DNA of 45,988 bases from Calditrichota bacterium. GTDB taxonomy: Bacteria; Calditrichota; Calditrichia; RBG-13-44-9. The notes below the pieces were generated by a model that had not been told where the DNA came from, did not search any database, and saw only the letters and a list, made by a program, of their open reading frames with translations. The stretch lies in NCBI GenBank assembly GCA_016934605.1, contig JAFGSO010000075.1:1-45988 (forward strand), given 5' to 3'. This document shows, piece by piece, positions 19,151-28,348 of this stretch. The position numbers and the translations under genes are program-made. Each line of letters opens with the position of its first letter. The stretch's first letter is position 1.

Positions 19151-19831
19151 TTAAAAATAGTATCGCAGAGCTACTGAAAGATTTACCGTCTGAAATCCGG
19201 AAACACCTTCCAGTTCAATATTGGGTTGCAGAGTCGGATACAGATCCCCCAGAACAAAACGATAACAGGCCAGTATATCCATGGCAATTGCAGAACTTAC
19301 CGGAATTTCAAATCCGATGCCGCTTCGGAAACCCCAGTTAGCCTCTTCCAGGGTTTTTTGATCAATGTGCGGTACAGCCGGTTGTACAGTAGTATCCGCC
19401 TGCACTTCTCCGCGGATGCCCTTCCAGTAAAAAACTCCTGCTGCCAGATTTATATAGGGCTTTATTATCGAGATTTGTCCCAGACTGTAACGGCCTGATA
19501 CCAGTAATCCAATATGCTCCAGCGAAAGTTCCAGTTTATCTTTCGGATAGCCTTCCAAATTTTCCCGGTCAAATTTTGTATATTCTATAAGTCCTTCAAT
19601 AAACCAGTTTTCATTATACTTTTGCCCCACCGAGATACCTGCATCCGGAGCCGGTTTAAACCAGTCAGCCAGACCTCCGATCGGACGTGAATAATTTCCG
19701 AAAATAGACATACCCCATTCACCTGTAGATTGGGCGGGAGATTGAATCGGAAATGCCACAAATAAAAGGAAAATGGAAACCAGGAGTTGCGGGCTTTTTT
19801 GAAGAAATACTTTCTTGAGTTCAGAGATCAT
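19151..19831 (-). CDS. Outer membrane beta-barrel protein, function unknown
   Basis: 226 aa with an N-terminal hydrophobic signal after a basic start (cleavage near FPIQSPAQS). The rest is alternating amphipathic strands rich in Gly, Tyr and Phe, and it ends in ALRYYF, the aromatic C-terminus usual for outer membrane barrels. Its size suits an 8-stranded OmpX/PorT-like barrel. No enzyme motif is seen. It lies 26 bp before the propeller gene and 31 bp after the next barrel gene, so it belongs to the receptor operon. Confidence 0.7.
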   Translation of the reverse strand: MISELKKVFLQKSPQLLVSIFLLFVAFPIQSPAQSTGEWGMSIFGNYSRPIGGLADWFKPAPDAGISVGQKYNENWFIEGLIEYTKFDRENLEGYPKDKLELSLEHIGLLVSGRYSLGQISIIKPYINLAAGVFYWKGIRGEVQADTTVQPAVPHIDQKTLEEANWGFRSGIGFEIPVSSAIAMDILACYRFVLGDLYPTLQPNIELEGVSGFQTVNLSVALRYYF

Positions 19832-19862
19832 TTTATCATTCCGTTTAACGGCGCCATTCCAT

Positions 19863-20690
19863 CTAATATTTAAAGTTTAAACCAATGGTGAACTTTGTTT
19901 TAGAGCGAAGAGGAAACCAGATCTCTCCACCGGCTGAGAGATGCAATAAATCTTCCAGCCAACCGACTTCATCCCGGTCAAAATAGTGCTGATAATGAAA
20001 AGCAAAGTGTAAATCCAGACCGGGGGTTAGAAAAAACCGGGTTCCCAGTACAGGCTCGGCAAAAATTTTCTGTCCCTCCCGGGATGGTGCAAAGTGAGTA
20101 AGTTCATATTTGTATTCATAATCAAACTTCTGTTCATTGTCCGGATCCAGATTGAATCGCTTGGTCCAGTTCTCAGTCATCTTCAGTTCACGGTAAAAGA
20201 GACTGATACCGGCATTCAAACCAATAAAAGGGTAAAATTTTCCAACTGCCGGCAACTTATATTCCAGACCGGTGGAAAACCTGACTTCCTTTAATTGTTG
20301 TGTGGGATGAAAAGTAGCCGAGTAGATACTGTCTCCGCTGGTATATTCCAGGGTAGCATTCAGTTCCTGGGGCGTAATTCCCGGGAGGAAATCCACATAA
20401 GTATCCTCCCAGTAATCCCAGTTCCACTCAAACAGTACGTCGTCCTGAGTGAGATTCATTTGCTCATAATCAAGTCGAAAATTCAGATCGAATCGGGATG
20501 AGATAGCATAGTTAAACTGTCCGCTCAGTCCAAAGCCGCTGGCCGACCTGGCTTTGTAGGACTCATTCTGGAATTCATAACCTCCGAAAAGCTTAATAGA
20601 TATGGGTTTATCCTGAGCAACTCCCCTGAATGGAATGCAAAACATACAAATGAGAAAGATTACAGATATATTAAAATGTGTTTTCATCAT
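19863..20690 (-). CDS. Outer membrane beta-barrel protein, function unknown
   Basis: 275 aa with a clear signal peptide (MMKTHFNISVIFLICMFCIPFRGVAQ). After it come alternating strands typical of outer membrane barrels (KLFGGYEFQNESY, FGLSGQFNYAISSRFDLNFR) and an end in FTIGLNFKY. It is not a recognisable SusD or SusE/F protein. It lies 8 bp downstream of the PorV-like gene. Together with the next gene it may form small accessory pores or structural barrels for the surface system. Confidence 0.68.
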   Translation of the reverse strand: MMKTHFNISVIFLICMFCIPFRGVAQDKPISIKLFGGYEFQNESYKARSASGFGLSGQFNYAISSRFDLNFRLDYEQMNLTQDDVLFEWNWDYWEDTYVDFLPGITPQELNATLEYTSGDSIYSATFHPTQQLKEVRFSTGLEYKLPAVGKFYPFIGLNAGISLFYRELKMTENWTKRFNLDPDNEQKFDYEYKYELTHFAPSREGQKIFAEPVLGTRFFLTPGLDLHFAFHYQHYFDRDEVGWLEDLLHLSAGGEIWFPLRSKTKFTIGLNFKY

Positions 20691-20698
20691 CTTTTACA

Positions 20699-21667
20699 TT
20701 AAAAATCGATTGAAAACGAATACCGTAATGTGGTATCCAGATAATCGTGGTTCATATAGGCGACATCGATACCCGCGGTTTTATTCATGATATTGAGGCG
20801 AAGTCCGGCTCCAAGACTGAGGTTTTCGTCATCATAACCAAGCTTGTATCCGCCACGGAAGATAACCAGGTCCATAAGTATGGCTTCCATACCGAAATGC
20901 ACCCGTTCTGCCGCATCATTAGGATGAATTGCCTCTGCCAGAAAAGTCACATGTGTGGGAGATTCCAGACCACCCAGCAGGTCATAGGATAGCCCGAATT
21001 TGAGCTGTTGCGGCATCTTGAATTTTTCATTAACATATTTGGCTTCCAGCCCGAAATCCTTTAAAAAGGCACCGATGCGGAGAGAGCGGAAACCGGTATT
21101 GTAGTAGAAACCAATATCCATAATTATATTATCTGCATGTTCGATATCGATGGTTTCGCGGACATATTTAAAAGTTGTTCCGAAGGAGAATTTGTCGGTC
21201 AACCGGCGGGAATAGGTCAATCCGGTGGCAAAAGCACCGGCAGTGTAGGTACCCATATCAAAATATTCACCGAATTCACCACGATTCGGATATAAATTGC
21301 GTGTTTTCTGAATCTCACCAAAATCAAAATAAATGAACTGCAGCCCCAGAGTACCCACACCGGGGATCTGATAAGTGAGTCCTAGCGCTTGATGACTGGT
21401 TTCCACATACCATTCGGAGTAGGTCAGGTTTATGGAAAATTTTGACTGTGTATATGCAACCAGTGCCGGATTGAGGAAAAGACCTTCGGCCTGAGCGTCC
21501 GGAAGAGTAATTCCCGCCTCTCCCATTGCCATCGATCTCGCCGTCACCGGAATCTCCAGAAACACAAATCCCGTCGTTCCGGCTTTGTCAAAATCCTCAG
21601 CCTGAACCGGATTGATAATCAAAAAAACAAACAGGATAATCGAACAGATTATAATATATTTTATCAT
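20699..21667 (-). CDS. PorV/PorQ-family outer membrane protein
   Basis: 322 aa with a signal peptide ending near NPVQA. The N-terminal signature GTTGFVFLEIPVTARSMAMG, followed by EGLFLNPALVAY and YSEWYVET, is the hallmark of the PorV/PorQ (UPF0164-like) barrels. PorV shuttles type 9 substrates from the translocon to the surface attachment complex; paralogues next to receptors are thought to serve particular cargo. It ends in YSFSIDF. It sits 6 bp after the 681-aa sorting-domain gene, in a receptor-cargo-PorV order that suggests a dedicated surface assembly unit. The cargo could be the propeller and hydrolase proteins of the same operon (inference). Confidence 0.82.
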   Translation of the reverse strand: MIKYIIICSIILFVFLIINPVQAEDFDKAGTTGFVFLEIPVTARSMAMGEAGITLPDAQAEGLFLNPALVAYTQSKFSINLTYSEWYVETSHQALGLTYQIPGVGTLGLQFIYFDFGEIQKTRNLYPNRGEFGEYFDMGTYTAGAFATGLTYSRRLTDKFSFGTTFKYVRETIDIEHADNIIMDIGFYYNTGFRSLRIGAFLKDFGLEAKYVNEKFKMPQQLKFGLSYDLLGGLESPTHVTFLAEAIHPNDAAERVHFGMEAILMDLVIFRGGYKLGYDDENLSLGAGLRLNIMNKTAGIDVAYMNHDYLDTTLRYSFSIDF

Positions 21668-21673
21668 AATATT

Positions 21674-23719
21674 TCAATTGATTATGGCAAATTTACCCTT
21701 AACAGTCTCCCCTTCAGAACTGGTTACCACATAGAAATACATCCCGCTTTTTACATAAAGACCATTTTCGCTGATCTGATTCCACGAAGCGATGCCGGAT
21801 TCGCTATCCTGATGTTCGATAGTTTTTATCAGATCTCCCCGGAGAGTATAGATACGGATGGTGCATCTGGCCGGAAGGCCTTCAAACTGAATTCTTTTTA
21901 AGTCTCCTGCCAGAGCAAAGCCGGAACTGCGGTAGAAGGGATTCGGCACAACCGTTACTTCATCCAGTTTATCTGTTGCCAGCAGCCTGGTATAAAAGGG
22001 TGCCGATTTACGATTAGCATAAATTGATGATTCCAGGGAGGGCACACTCACAGCAGAATTGATTGCCCAGGAATCCTGACCGGAATCGAAACTTGTCACC
22101 GAATAGTAATAACCGTATCCCAGGGCAACCCGGGCATCCAGGTAAACATATTTCTGTTCTTCCGGACTATAATAGCGTGAATCCCTTACCGGAAGTGTGG
22201 CAATTTTTTCCCACGGACCAAACGAATAACGACCGGATCGATAAATATGGTAACCGACAACATCCGGTGTTCCCTGATGTGGATCGTTGATCGACTCAAT
22301 CGAATTATCAAATTCGATGATATTACCTACCGAAGTTTCATTTGTCCGGATGGTAAATGAAGGGCCCGGAGGAGGCATCGGTACAGTATAATTATGATCG
22401 TAGTTAAAGCGAATCCTGTCGCTCAGATAAGCAACCGCAGAGTCTCCTCTCTGCTTTACCGTCTGCGCAGTTGCGCCTCCACCGAAAGCCTCTTCATACC
22501 TCATGCCACCAACAAATTCGGCCACCACCACTTTCACACTGTCCGCTTCCCTTCTGGCCAGATTGAAAGGTCCCAGGGAAAAATTAACATAGAGCCGGTT
22601 CTGTCCCATTCGCGGATCATCCGGATTCTGGAAAGCCTCGGATAGAAGAAGCGGATTTGCCATGGCATCATATTTATTATCAAGGCCCGCTACACCCAGA
22701 AACGGTCCGGAATGATCCTGGCTGGGAGATGCGGCAGACCAGGCAAAGCCATTAATGGTGTTTTCTCTTCCCAGAGAATCCGGCGATATATATAGAAATT
22801 TGATACCGGTATAACCGGGTGCCAGAAACTCCGGTCTGATAACATTGCGGTTTTCCACCGGATCGTATTCAAGATGTTCAAAATAATCAAACGATTCATT
22901 CACTCCCGGTGTATCTGTATAGTCACCTGCCCAGCAAACCACCTGTCGGTTTTGCGGATCGTAACTGCTGTGTGTATTTCGTGCTCCTGCCGGCAGATTG
23001 GGAAATGTCAGGTTCCAGCCCCGATGAGTTGGACCAACCGCCCAGGTAAACAGCAGATAAACACCTTTCAGATCGTTGCGTCTCTGGGTATTTTTGATGG
23101 AATATTCGGTAATGATATAATTTTCGTCAGCTTTTGAACCGGACCACTGGCGGGCCGTACGTCGCACTTTCACCGGAATATTCTGATTATCCCATGGCTG
23201 AAACCACTCACCGTTGATTTCCCACTGGGTCACAATCACATCTTCCGCTTCCCGGGGATCTGTCAGCAACCAGTAGTTCTCTCCGTTGGAAAATTTCCGC
23301 CGATGAATCAGCTCATCGTTTTCATCCCGGGAAATCAGATAGCGGAATTCTGCTCCGGCTGTCCCGACTGTGGTGCCGTGAGTTGCGAAATTATCACAGC
23401 CCCAGACACTTCCGGTATCGGTGAGTGCAGTAATGAAAAAACCACCGGCCACCAGGTAGCTGTAACTTCCTCCTATATCCTGTTTTACTTCATCGGTGCG
23501 GTATCCGGGCCAGTCGAGGCCATAGGTCTTGCGCTGCCAGTCCGCCATCGGTTCGCATTCCTGGGCCAGATTGAAAGCATGCCACAAGGCTCCGCGGGTA
23601 AAACTGATCGTATTGGCAAATTCCTGTGCTGCAATCTGATTCTGGCTCGATAAAAAAGCTGCCATTACGATGGGAAGAAATTCAGATCGTTTCAGAAGTG
23701 TTTTAAAAAATTCTATCAT
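21674..23719 (-). CDS. Large exported protein with C-terminal sorting-type domain, partner of the TonB-dependent receptor
   Basis: 681 aa. After a signal region (to about residue 31) the sequence starts FANTISFTRGALWHAFNLAQE. It runs on as a Trp- and Tyr-rich beta protein with no catalytic motif I recognise. A fibronectin-like stretch (VVGYHIYRSGRYSFGPWEKI) precedes a C-terminal domain of about 90 residues: VTVVPNPFYRSSGFAL, IRIYTLRGDLIKTI, GMYFYVVTS. This is a variant of the FlgD-like sorting domain. It lies between the receptor and the PorV-like gene, the position SusD holds next to SusC in Bacteroidetes, but it has no lipobox and no TPR-like helical content. A surface substrate-binding partner is my best guess. 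Confidence 0.6.
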   Translation of the reverse strand: MIEFFKTLLKRSEFLPIVMAAFLSSQNQIAAQEFANTISFTRGALWHAFNLAQECEPMADWQRKTYGLDWPGYRTDEVKQDIGGSYSYLVAGGFFITALTDTGSVWGCDNFATHGTTVGTAGAEFRYLISRDENDELIHRRKFSNGENYWLLTDPREAEDVIVTQWEINGEWFQPWDNQNIPVKVRRTARQWSGSKADENYIITEYSIKNTQRRNDLKGVYLLFTWAVGPTHRGWNLTFPNLPAGARNTHSSYDPQNRQVVCWAGDYTDTPGVNESFDYFEHLEYDPVENRNVIRPEFLAPGYTGIKFLYISPDSLGRENTINGFAWSAASPSQDHSGPFLGVAGLDNKYDAMANPLLLSEAFQNPDDPRMGQNRLYVNFSLGPFNLARREADSVKVVVAEFVGGMRYEEAFGGGATAQTVKQRGDSAVAYLSDRIRFNYDHNYTVPMPPPGPSFTIRTNETSVGNIIEFDNSIESINDPHQGTPDVVGYHIYRSGRYSFGPWEKIATLPVRDSRYYSPEEQKYVYLDARVALGYGYYYSVTSFDSGQDSWAINSAVSVPSLESSIYANRKSAPFYTRLLATDKLDEVTVVPNPFYRSSGFALAGDLKRIQFEGLPARCTIRIYTLRGDLIKTIEHQDSESGIASWNQISENGLYVKSGMYFYVVTSSEGETVKGKFAIIN

Positions 23720-23757
23720 GACTTCAATACTTTACTTTATATGCTTTTTTTCTCACG

Positions 23758-26670
23758 TTAAAACAGGAATCCGACAGTAAAAAATACCTGACGGGGAATA
23801 TTTCTCCAGGTTTGATAATAGTTGTAAAGCCGGAGATCCCGGTTGGGATCGTTTCCGGGATCCGCATATGTGACGCTTCTCAGGACATAGCGATCCAGTT
23901 CTTCCTGCTCACTGATGGGCGTCAAATGCCGGTTATCGAACAGATTGTAGACCCGAATTCCCAGTTTAAGCTGAACATCCCCCAGCGGTTGAGTTTTTTC
24001 AATTCGCAGGTCGGTCTGGGATTCGGAGGGATATCGCCGGTTAGATTCCACATTGTATTCGTATTGATATTCAGGGGACCAGAAATAAGCCAGACCGCTG
24101 CGTATGGCCACGATGAGACTCACAGAAGTATTTTCCAGCGGCTGAATATTCAGCAAACGGAATCCGGCATCATCCGGAAAATTGTAAGTGAGAGAGGCGT
24201 TCAGACGATGAGTCCGATCCTCCGGAGCCAGGTAATCGCTGGCCGAATAAGTATATTTCTGTTCCAGTTCGGGTGGCAGATCAGGACGAATCAGATAAAC
24301 CCCATACTGACCATAGCTGGCCTGACTCAGAGTATAGGCAAATCGATAACGCCAGTTACCGGGAGTCCTGTTCGAAAAACTGATCTCAATCCCCCGGGTA
24401 TTTCCATATCCGTTATTCTCGTAACTGATATAGCTTTGTTTCAAATCGTCTGGCTTATTAACACTCCCGGTTGAACTGGCAATATAAACCAGAGAAATCT
24501 GATCGACCAGGTCGTTGTAATAGGTCACCACATCCAGTTGATGGGTTCCCCACAGGTTTTTTTGTACACCCACTTCATAATTTATGCTCAGTTTCGGTTT
24601 CAGATTCGGATTACCGTAACTGCCCCATCCGTTAAAAGTCTGATTATCCAGCGCCTGGTTAATTGTTGGCATAGATCGGAAATGCCCATACTGGACCCGG
24701 AATGCTGTGGTTTCGCCGATGGGGAAGGATAATCCCAGACGCGGAGATAACACTGTAAATGTTTTGGACGGTTCCCACTCCGGAATGCCCACACTATTGC
24801 TCCCCAGTGCCGGATAAAAGACATTATATTTATCCACTGGAACATCCGCACCAAAATTATAGGCATCGAACCGGACGCCAAGATTGGCCACCATTCCGGC
24901 AAATTCTAGCTTATCCTGTAAATAACCCGCCGTATACCAGGTATCGGCTTTATAGTTGGTAGCAAAACCGGTACGCCAGATAAATGCCGAAACACTGAGG
25001 GAGGAGGATGCGTTATAATTTTGATCCATCAGGGATGCTTCGAGACCAGCCTTTAAAAGATTGGTTTTGGTCAGCTGAACCGAATAATTGATCTTTCCTT
25101 CATAGAAATTAGTGATGGATGCCTGATTGTACAAACTTGACCAGGTATAATACTCACGATATTTTTCATTCCACGGTCCACGATCTTCCAGTACTCGGTC
25201 CTCCGGATCCGGATGAAGCTGAACATCCTTGTCCCACCCGGGAGTGGGCGTTTGATAAGCATACAATACTTCATTCTGCCAGGTGAAAGTAGTTTCCAAA
25301 AATGAAGTAGGCGAAAAAATAAGTTTATAATTAAGACTGGTAGCGAAAACAGTTTCATCGCGGGGAGAGTCGTACACCAGAGTGTACTTTCGTTTTGCTC
25401 CATACTGTCCCCATAAGCCTGCCCAGCGGACATCATCGGATCCTGAACCCATTCCGGAATAAAATTTCTGATACAGTCCGGTGACTTTCAGATTATGATT
25501 TGCATTTGGTTTCCAGGCAAGAACAAGGGAATAATTCTGTTTTTTCTGAACCTGCTCATTGGTTGGCAGTCGAGTGGGTTTAAAAAGCAGTTCACCCGAT
25601 ATAAAGAATGTCATGTCCTGGCTCAATTTGCCCAGAGGACCACCCAGGCTGAACAGATAGCGGTGATAGGGATTTTGACGGTAATCATAAACGCCCAGCG
25701 GGTTGTCATCAGACGGTGTATGATTCTGCACCCACAGGTTGTAATTTCGCCATGCTTCGGCGGTATCTATTGTTGCCACGCCACCAGTGGTATCCTGAAA
25801 TTGCGGCTGCTGAAGCCACACATTAAAATCGCCCCATTTTCGCCATTCAAACTGATTTTTCGAATACAGGTAATCTCCCCAGTGATACTGACCGGAAGGC
25901 CTGTATTCTACAGACAGCCCGCCGAAAAATCTGGTATCCCCTTCTTTCATCACCACATTTACCACCCCGGACTGGGCATTGCCGTATTCGGCATTAAAAC
26001 CGCCGGTAATCACCTCCATTTGAGAAACCGCCAGCGGGTTAACGTCATATTTCCAGCTGTTTTCCGACTTCGTGCCGGTACCGTAAGCCGGCACTCCCGA
26101 ATTGGTTGTAACGCTCTTAATTCCGTTTATACTGTAATTGATCTCATAGGCCCCTCCCCCACGAATACTCATTGTTCCGTCCGCGTTTTTGGAAACACCC
26201 GGAGTCAGTTCAAGTACATTTCGCAGGTTTTCCACCGGCAGATTCGCAACCTCCTTTGCTTCAAAATTCAGTGACGAAGAGGTTTTGTCAGCTTCCACAA
26301 TGGGTCGTTCGGCGGTAACCGTTACTGTTTCACCAAATTCCAGAGCAGCTGCCGCCATGGTAATATTTATATTTGTGGTACGATCCAACCTCACCATTAC
26401 ATTTTCGACCGTAACATTCTGATATCCGATATAAGTAAACAGGAGTTGATTGTTCCCAGGCGGGACATTCAGGATAATATACCAACCATCCGCATCGGTT
26501 GCAGCGCCCAGATGAGTTCCCACCACTGTGACATTCACTCCGATAAGAGGTTCACCGGATTCCTTATCGGTCACCTGTCCGGCAATTTTCCCGGTTCCCT
26601 GAGATAAAACTATTGAAAAAAGAAAGAATATGAGAAAAATAGAGGAAAGCGTTAAGCGGAAAAAGGTCAC
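23758..26670 (-). CDS. TonB-dependent receptor with N-terminal carboxypeptidase-regulatory-like domain (SusC-like)
   Basis: 970 aa, starting at a GTG (26670) with AAAGGTG upstream. The signal peptide ends near SIVLSQ. Residues about 25-112 are a CarboxypepD_reg-like beta-sandwich (GKIAGQVTDKESGEPLIGVNV). The plug follows with LPVENLRNVLELTPGVS, MSIRGGGAYEINYSINGI and QMEVITGGFNAEYGNAQSGVVNV. The remainder is a 22-strand-type barrel ending in QVFFTVGFLF. It takes up glycans or other large ligands across the outer membrane using the TonB/ExbBD proton motive force. First gene of the nine-gene run and directly behind a promoter and operator-like site. No SusD homologue is present in the window. 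Confidence 0.92.
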   Translation of the reverse strand: MTFFRLTLSSIFLIFFLFSIVLSQGTGKIAGQVTDKESGEPLIGVNVTVVGTHLGAATDADGWYIILNVPPGNNQLLFTYIGYQNVTVENVMVRLDRTTNINITMAAAALEFGETVTVTAERPIVEADKTSSSLNFEAKEVANLPVENLRNVLELTPGVSKNADGTMSIRGGGAYEINYSINGIKSVTTNSGVPAYGTGTKSENSWKYDVNPLAVSQMEVITGGFNAEYGNAQSGVVNVVMKEGDTRFFGGLSVEYRPSGQYHWGDYLYSKNQFEWRKWGDFNVWLQQPQFQDTTGGVATIDTAEAWRNYNLWVQNHTPSDDNPLGVYDYRQNPYHRYLFSLGGPLGKLSQDMTFFISGELLFKPTRLPTNEQVQKKQNYSLVLAWKPNANHNLKVTGLYQKFYSGMGSGSDDVRWAGLWGQYGAKRKYTLVYDSPRDETVFATSLNYKLIFSPTSFLETTFTWQNEVLYAYQTPTPGWDKDVQLHPDPEDRVLEDRGPWNEKYREYYTWSSLYNQASITNFYEGKINYSVQLTKTNLLKAGLEASLMDQNYNASSSLSVSAFIWRTGFATNYKADTWYTAGYLQDKLEFAGMVANLGVRFDAYNFGADVPVDKYNVFYPALGSNSVGIPEWEPSKTFTVLSPRLGLSFPIGETTAFRVQYGHFRSMPTINQALDNQTFNGWGSYGNPNLKPKLSINYEVGVQKNLWGTHQLDVVTYYNDLVDQISLVYIASSTGSVNKPDDLKQSYISYENNGYGNTRGIEISFSNRTPGNWRYRFAYTLSQASYGQYGVYLIRPDLPPELEQKYTYSASDYLAPEDRTHRLNASLTYNFPDDAGFRLLNIQPLENTSVSLIVAIRSGLAYFWSPEYQYEYNVESNRRYPSESQTDLRIEKTQPLGDVQLKLGIRVYNLFDNRHLTPISEQEELDRYVLRSVTYADPGNDPNRDLRLYNYYQTWRNIPRQVFFTVGFLF

Positions 26671-26681
26671 GGAGGCACCTT

Positions 26682-26702
26682 TTAGTTAGTATAGTTAACT
26701 TA
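26682..26702. promoter_or_regulatory. Operator-like 21-bp inverted repeat at the receptor operon promoter
   Basis: TTAGTTAG-TATAG-TTAACTTA: imperfect inverted halves with a 5-bp spacer. A further TAACTAA at 26704-26710 extends the dyad. It lies just downstream of the -10 box, over the expected start site. The same motif occurs at 30256 and 42640. It resembles the TTAGTTT...AAACTAA boxes of XylR-type ROK repressors. Confidence 0.6.
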
Positions 26703-26713
26703 ATAACTAACAA

Positions 26714-26742
26714 AGTTTATTGATTCACAAACAAAAAGTCAA
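26714..26742 (-). promoter_or_regulatory. Sigma70-like promoter of the receptor operon
   Basis: On the minus strand TTGACT (26742-26737), 17 bp, TAAACT (26719-26714). The -10 is followed by TTG, so it also resembles the TAnnTTTG box of Bacteroidota-type promoters. Transcription would start near 26707 and lead into the receptor gene. Confidence 0.65.
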
Positions 26743-27181
26743 TAATAATTTTATTTTTATGAAGAAATTTTTTATCCCGGAGAACGATCCTCAATAATTC
26801 ACCTACTCCCTGATAACCGGGTACAAAATCAGCAGAATTTAGGGCTGAAAGCATAATTTATGCGAGACAACTTCACAGTGATCCGGTCACATCCCGTCCA
26901 TAGAATGCCTTATTTTATATATTCTCTTCATTTTTTTCTTAGAAGGGTGTCCTTCTCACTGTCCTCCGGGTGCTCAGCGGCACCTAAAAAAGCCACAGAT
27001 GGCTCAAAAGGCAGGGAGATCTAAACCATGGCATTGTCTAATGAAGGTAGAGTTTGTGAATTTACCGGGATAGGTCCAAAACAGACAAACCGATAAGGTA
27101 AATCGTTTCTAAGGTACTGAATTTCCCGGATTTGATTTTTTGTATTGTGTCAGCACCCATAATTGGGGAGGCTGGAATATG
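26743..27181. other. Gene-free spacer between two minus-strand operons
   Basis: About 440 bp without a credible ORF. It is AT-rich next to the receptor promoter. Three short hairpins lie at 26941-27004: AGAAGG/CCTTCT, GGTGC/GCACC, and AGCCA/TGGCT with a T tract on the minus strand (listed as a terminator). I see no tRNA, riboswitch or CRISPR-like structure. Confidence 0.5.
26986..27004 (-). terminator. Probable intrinsic terminator of the FAD oxidoreductase-GHL10 operon
   Basis: On the minus strand AGCCA-TCTG-TGGCT is followed by six Ts. The stem is only 5 bp and lies about 180 nt beyond the GHL10 stop, so confidence is moderate. It would separate this operon from the receptor promoter. Confidence 0.5.
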
Positions 27182-28348
27182 CTACCTCTTCCACTCAAAC
27201 GGTAGGCGGGCCGGTTCCCGGTACCAGGTAGCCTTCAGGCTATCTGCCAGCTGATCTCCGTTCTTCCGCAACCCCTCGTAAAAAAAGAATACCTCACCTC
27301 GATACCCTTTCTCCCGGTTATAGGCAACTGCCTGCAGAAGAAATTCCGGTGAAATCACATAATCCCCTACATTCATCAGAACCCCCGGGTAGATCAGACT
27401 GTCCGGAGATCTTCCCAGAAGCGTTTTTCCGGGAATGGAATCCAGTGAACTCCGATATTCCTGAATGCTGTACCGGTAAACCTGAGGATGTATGATATCT
27501 CCGTTCCCCTGCAGAACCCAGGCCGGCCAGTCCTGAAGATATTCATCATAAGACCAGGGATATATGCTTGGTGCCCAGGAAACATACATATCGGGTTTTA
27601 TCTTCTTGACCTCACGGTATACTTTTCCCGCAAATTCATTCAGGATATCTGCCCGCCAAAGCATCCAGTCCGAGTCCTGCTCATAAGCCGGCGGATATTT
27701 CTCATTCTGCTCTTTCATATACCGGTCTATGGTATAACTGGAATAACCTCCTTCTACCGGCTGTGCCGGAAGCCGGTCATCACCCTGAATCCCTTGAACA
27801 TCATAATTTCTCACCACTTCCAGGATCAACGACAGCAGGAAATTCTGAACTTCAGGATGATATCCATTCATCCATTCAAAACCGTTTTTGGTCAAGAGAC
27901 CGCCATTGATATCGCGGGCTGACCATTCCGGCTTTTTCTGCAAAATCATTCCGCCGTTCTTCTGAAAAGAAGCGGCAAATCCATACTCAAACCAGGGAAT
28001 CACTGCAATATCTCTGCTGTGTGCCTCCTCAATCACTTCCTGCAGAGGATCCCGCCCGGCAAACCTGGGATCGATGGGAAAACCAAACAGCTCTTCCATC
28101 ACCTGACTGGGATAAAGTGTTTTGGCATCATTCCAGACGACCGGAAAGACAATATTAAAATGATGTTCCGCCAGAAATTGCATGGCTTCGCTGATACTTT
28201 CACGACTGTCCAGAACCCGACTGTCTACATTGGTCAACCACACACCGCGCAACTCGGTCAATTTGGGAAAATCTTTTCCCTCGCGACTGCACAGCATCAA
28301 AAAAATACATACAGGCACAACTATGAATATTGATCTGAAAAATCTCAT
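27182..28348 (-). CDS. Exported family 10-like glycoside hydrolase (GHL10/DUF187), compact form
   Basis: 388 aa, consisting of the GHL10 barrel only. The N-terminus is hydrophobic with a Cys (SIFIVVPVCIFLMLCSREGK), so it could be a lipoprotein, although the -1 residue (Leu) is not a classical lipobox. Family strings are ELRGVWLTNVDSRVL, IAVIPWFEYGFAASF and VQGIQGDDRLPAQPVEGGYSSYT. The Asp pair GDD corresponds to the conserved acidic site. No golvesin module or sorting domain is present, so unlike its two paralogues it should stay periplasmic or membrane-anchored. Its ATG overlaps the stop of the oxidoreductase gene (ATGA), which points to translational coupling. It most resembles the protein at 35786. 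Confidence 0.82.
   Translation of the reverse strand: MRFFRSIFIVVPVCIFLMLCSREGKDFPKLTELRGVWLTNVDSRVLDSRESISEAMQFLAEHHFNIVFPVVWNDAKTLYPSQVMEELFGFPIDPRFAGRDPLQEVIEEAHSRDIAVIPWFEYGFAASFQKNGGMILQKKPEWSARDINGGLLTKNGFEWMNGYHPEVQNFLLSLILEVVRNYDVQGIQGDDRLPAQPVEGGYSSYTIDRYMKEQNEKYPPAYEQDSDWMLWRADILNEFAGKVYREVKKIKPDMYVSWAPSIYPWSYDEYLQDWPAWVLQGNGDIIHPQVYRYSIQEYRSSLDSIPGKTLLGRSPDSLIYPGVLMNVGDYVISPEFLLQAVAYNREKGYRGEVFFFYEGLRKNGDQLADSLKATWYREPARLPFEWKR

Noticed and set aside
21674..23719. SusD homologue in the receptor operon
   Set aside because: The protein has no lipobox, no helical repeat character and ends in a sorting-type domain; it only shares the gene position.
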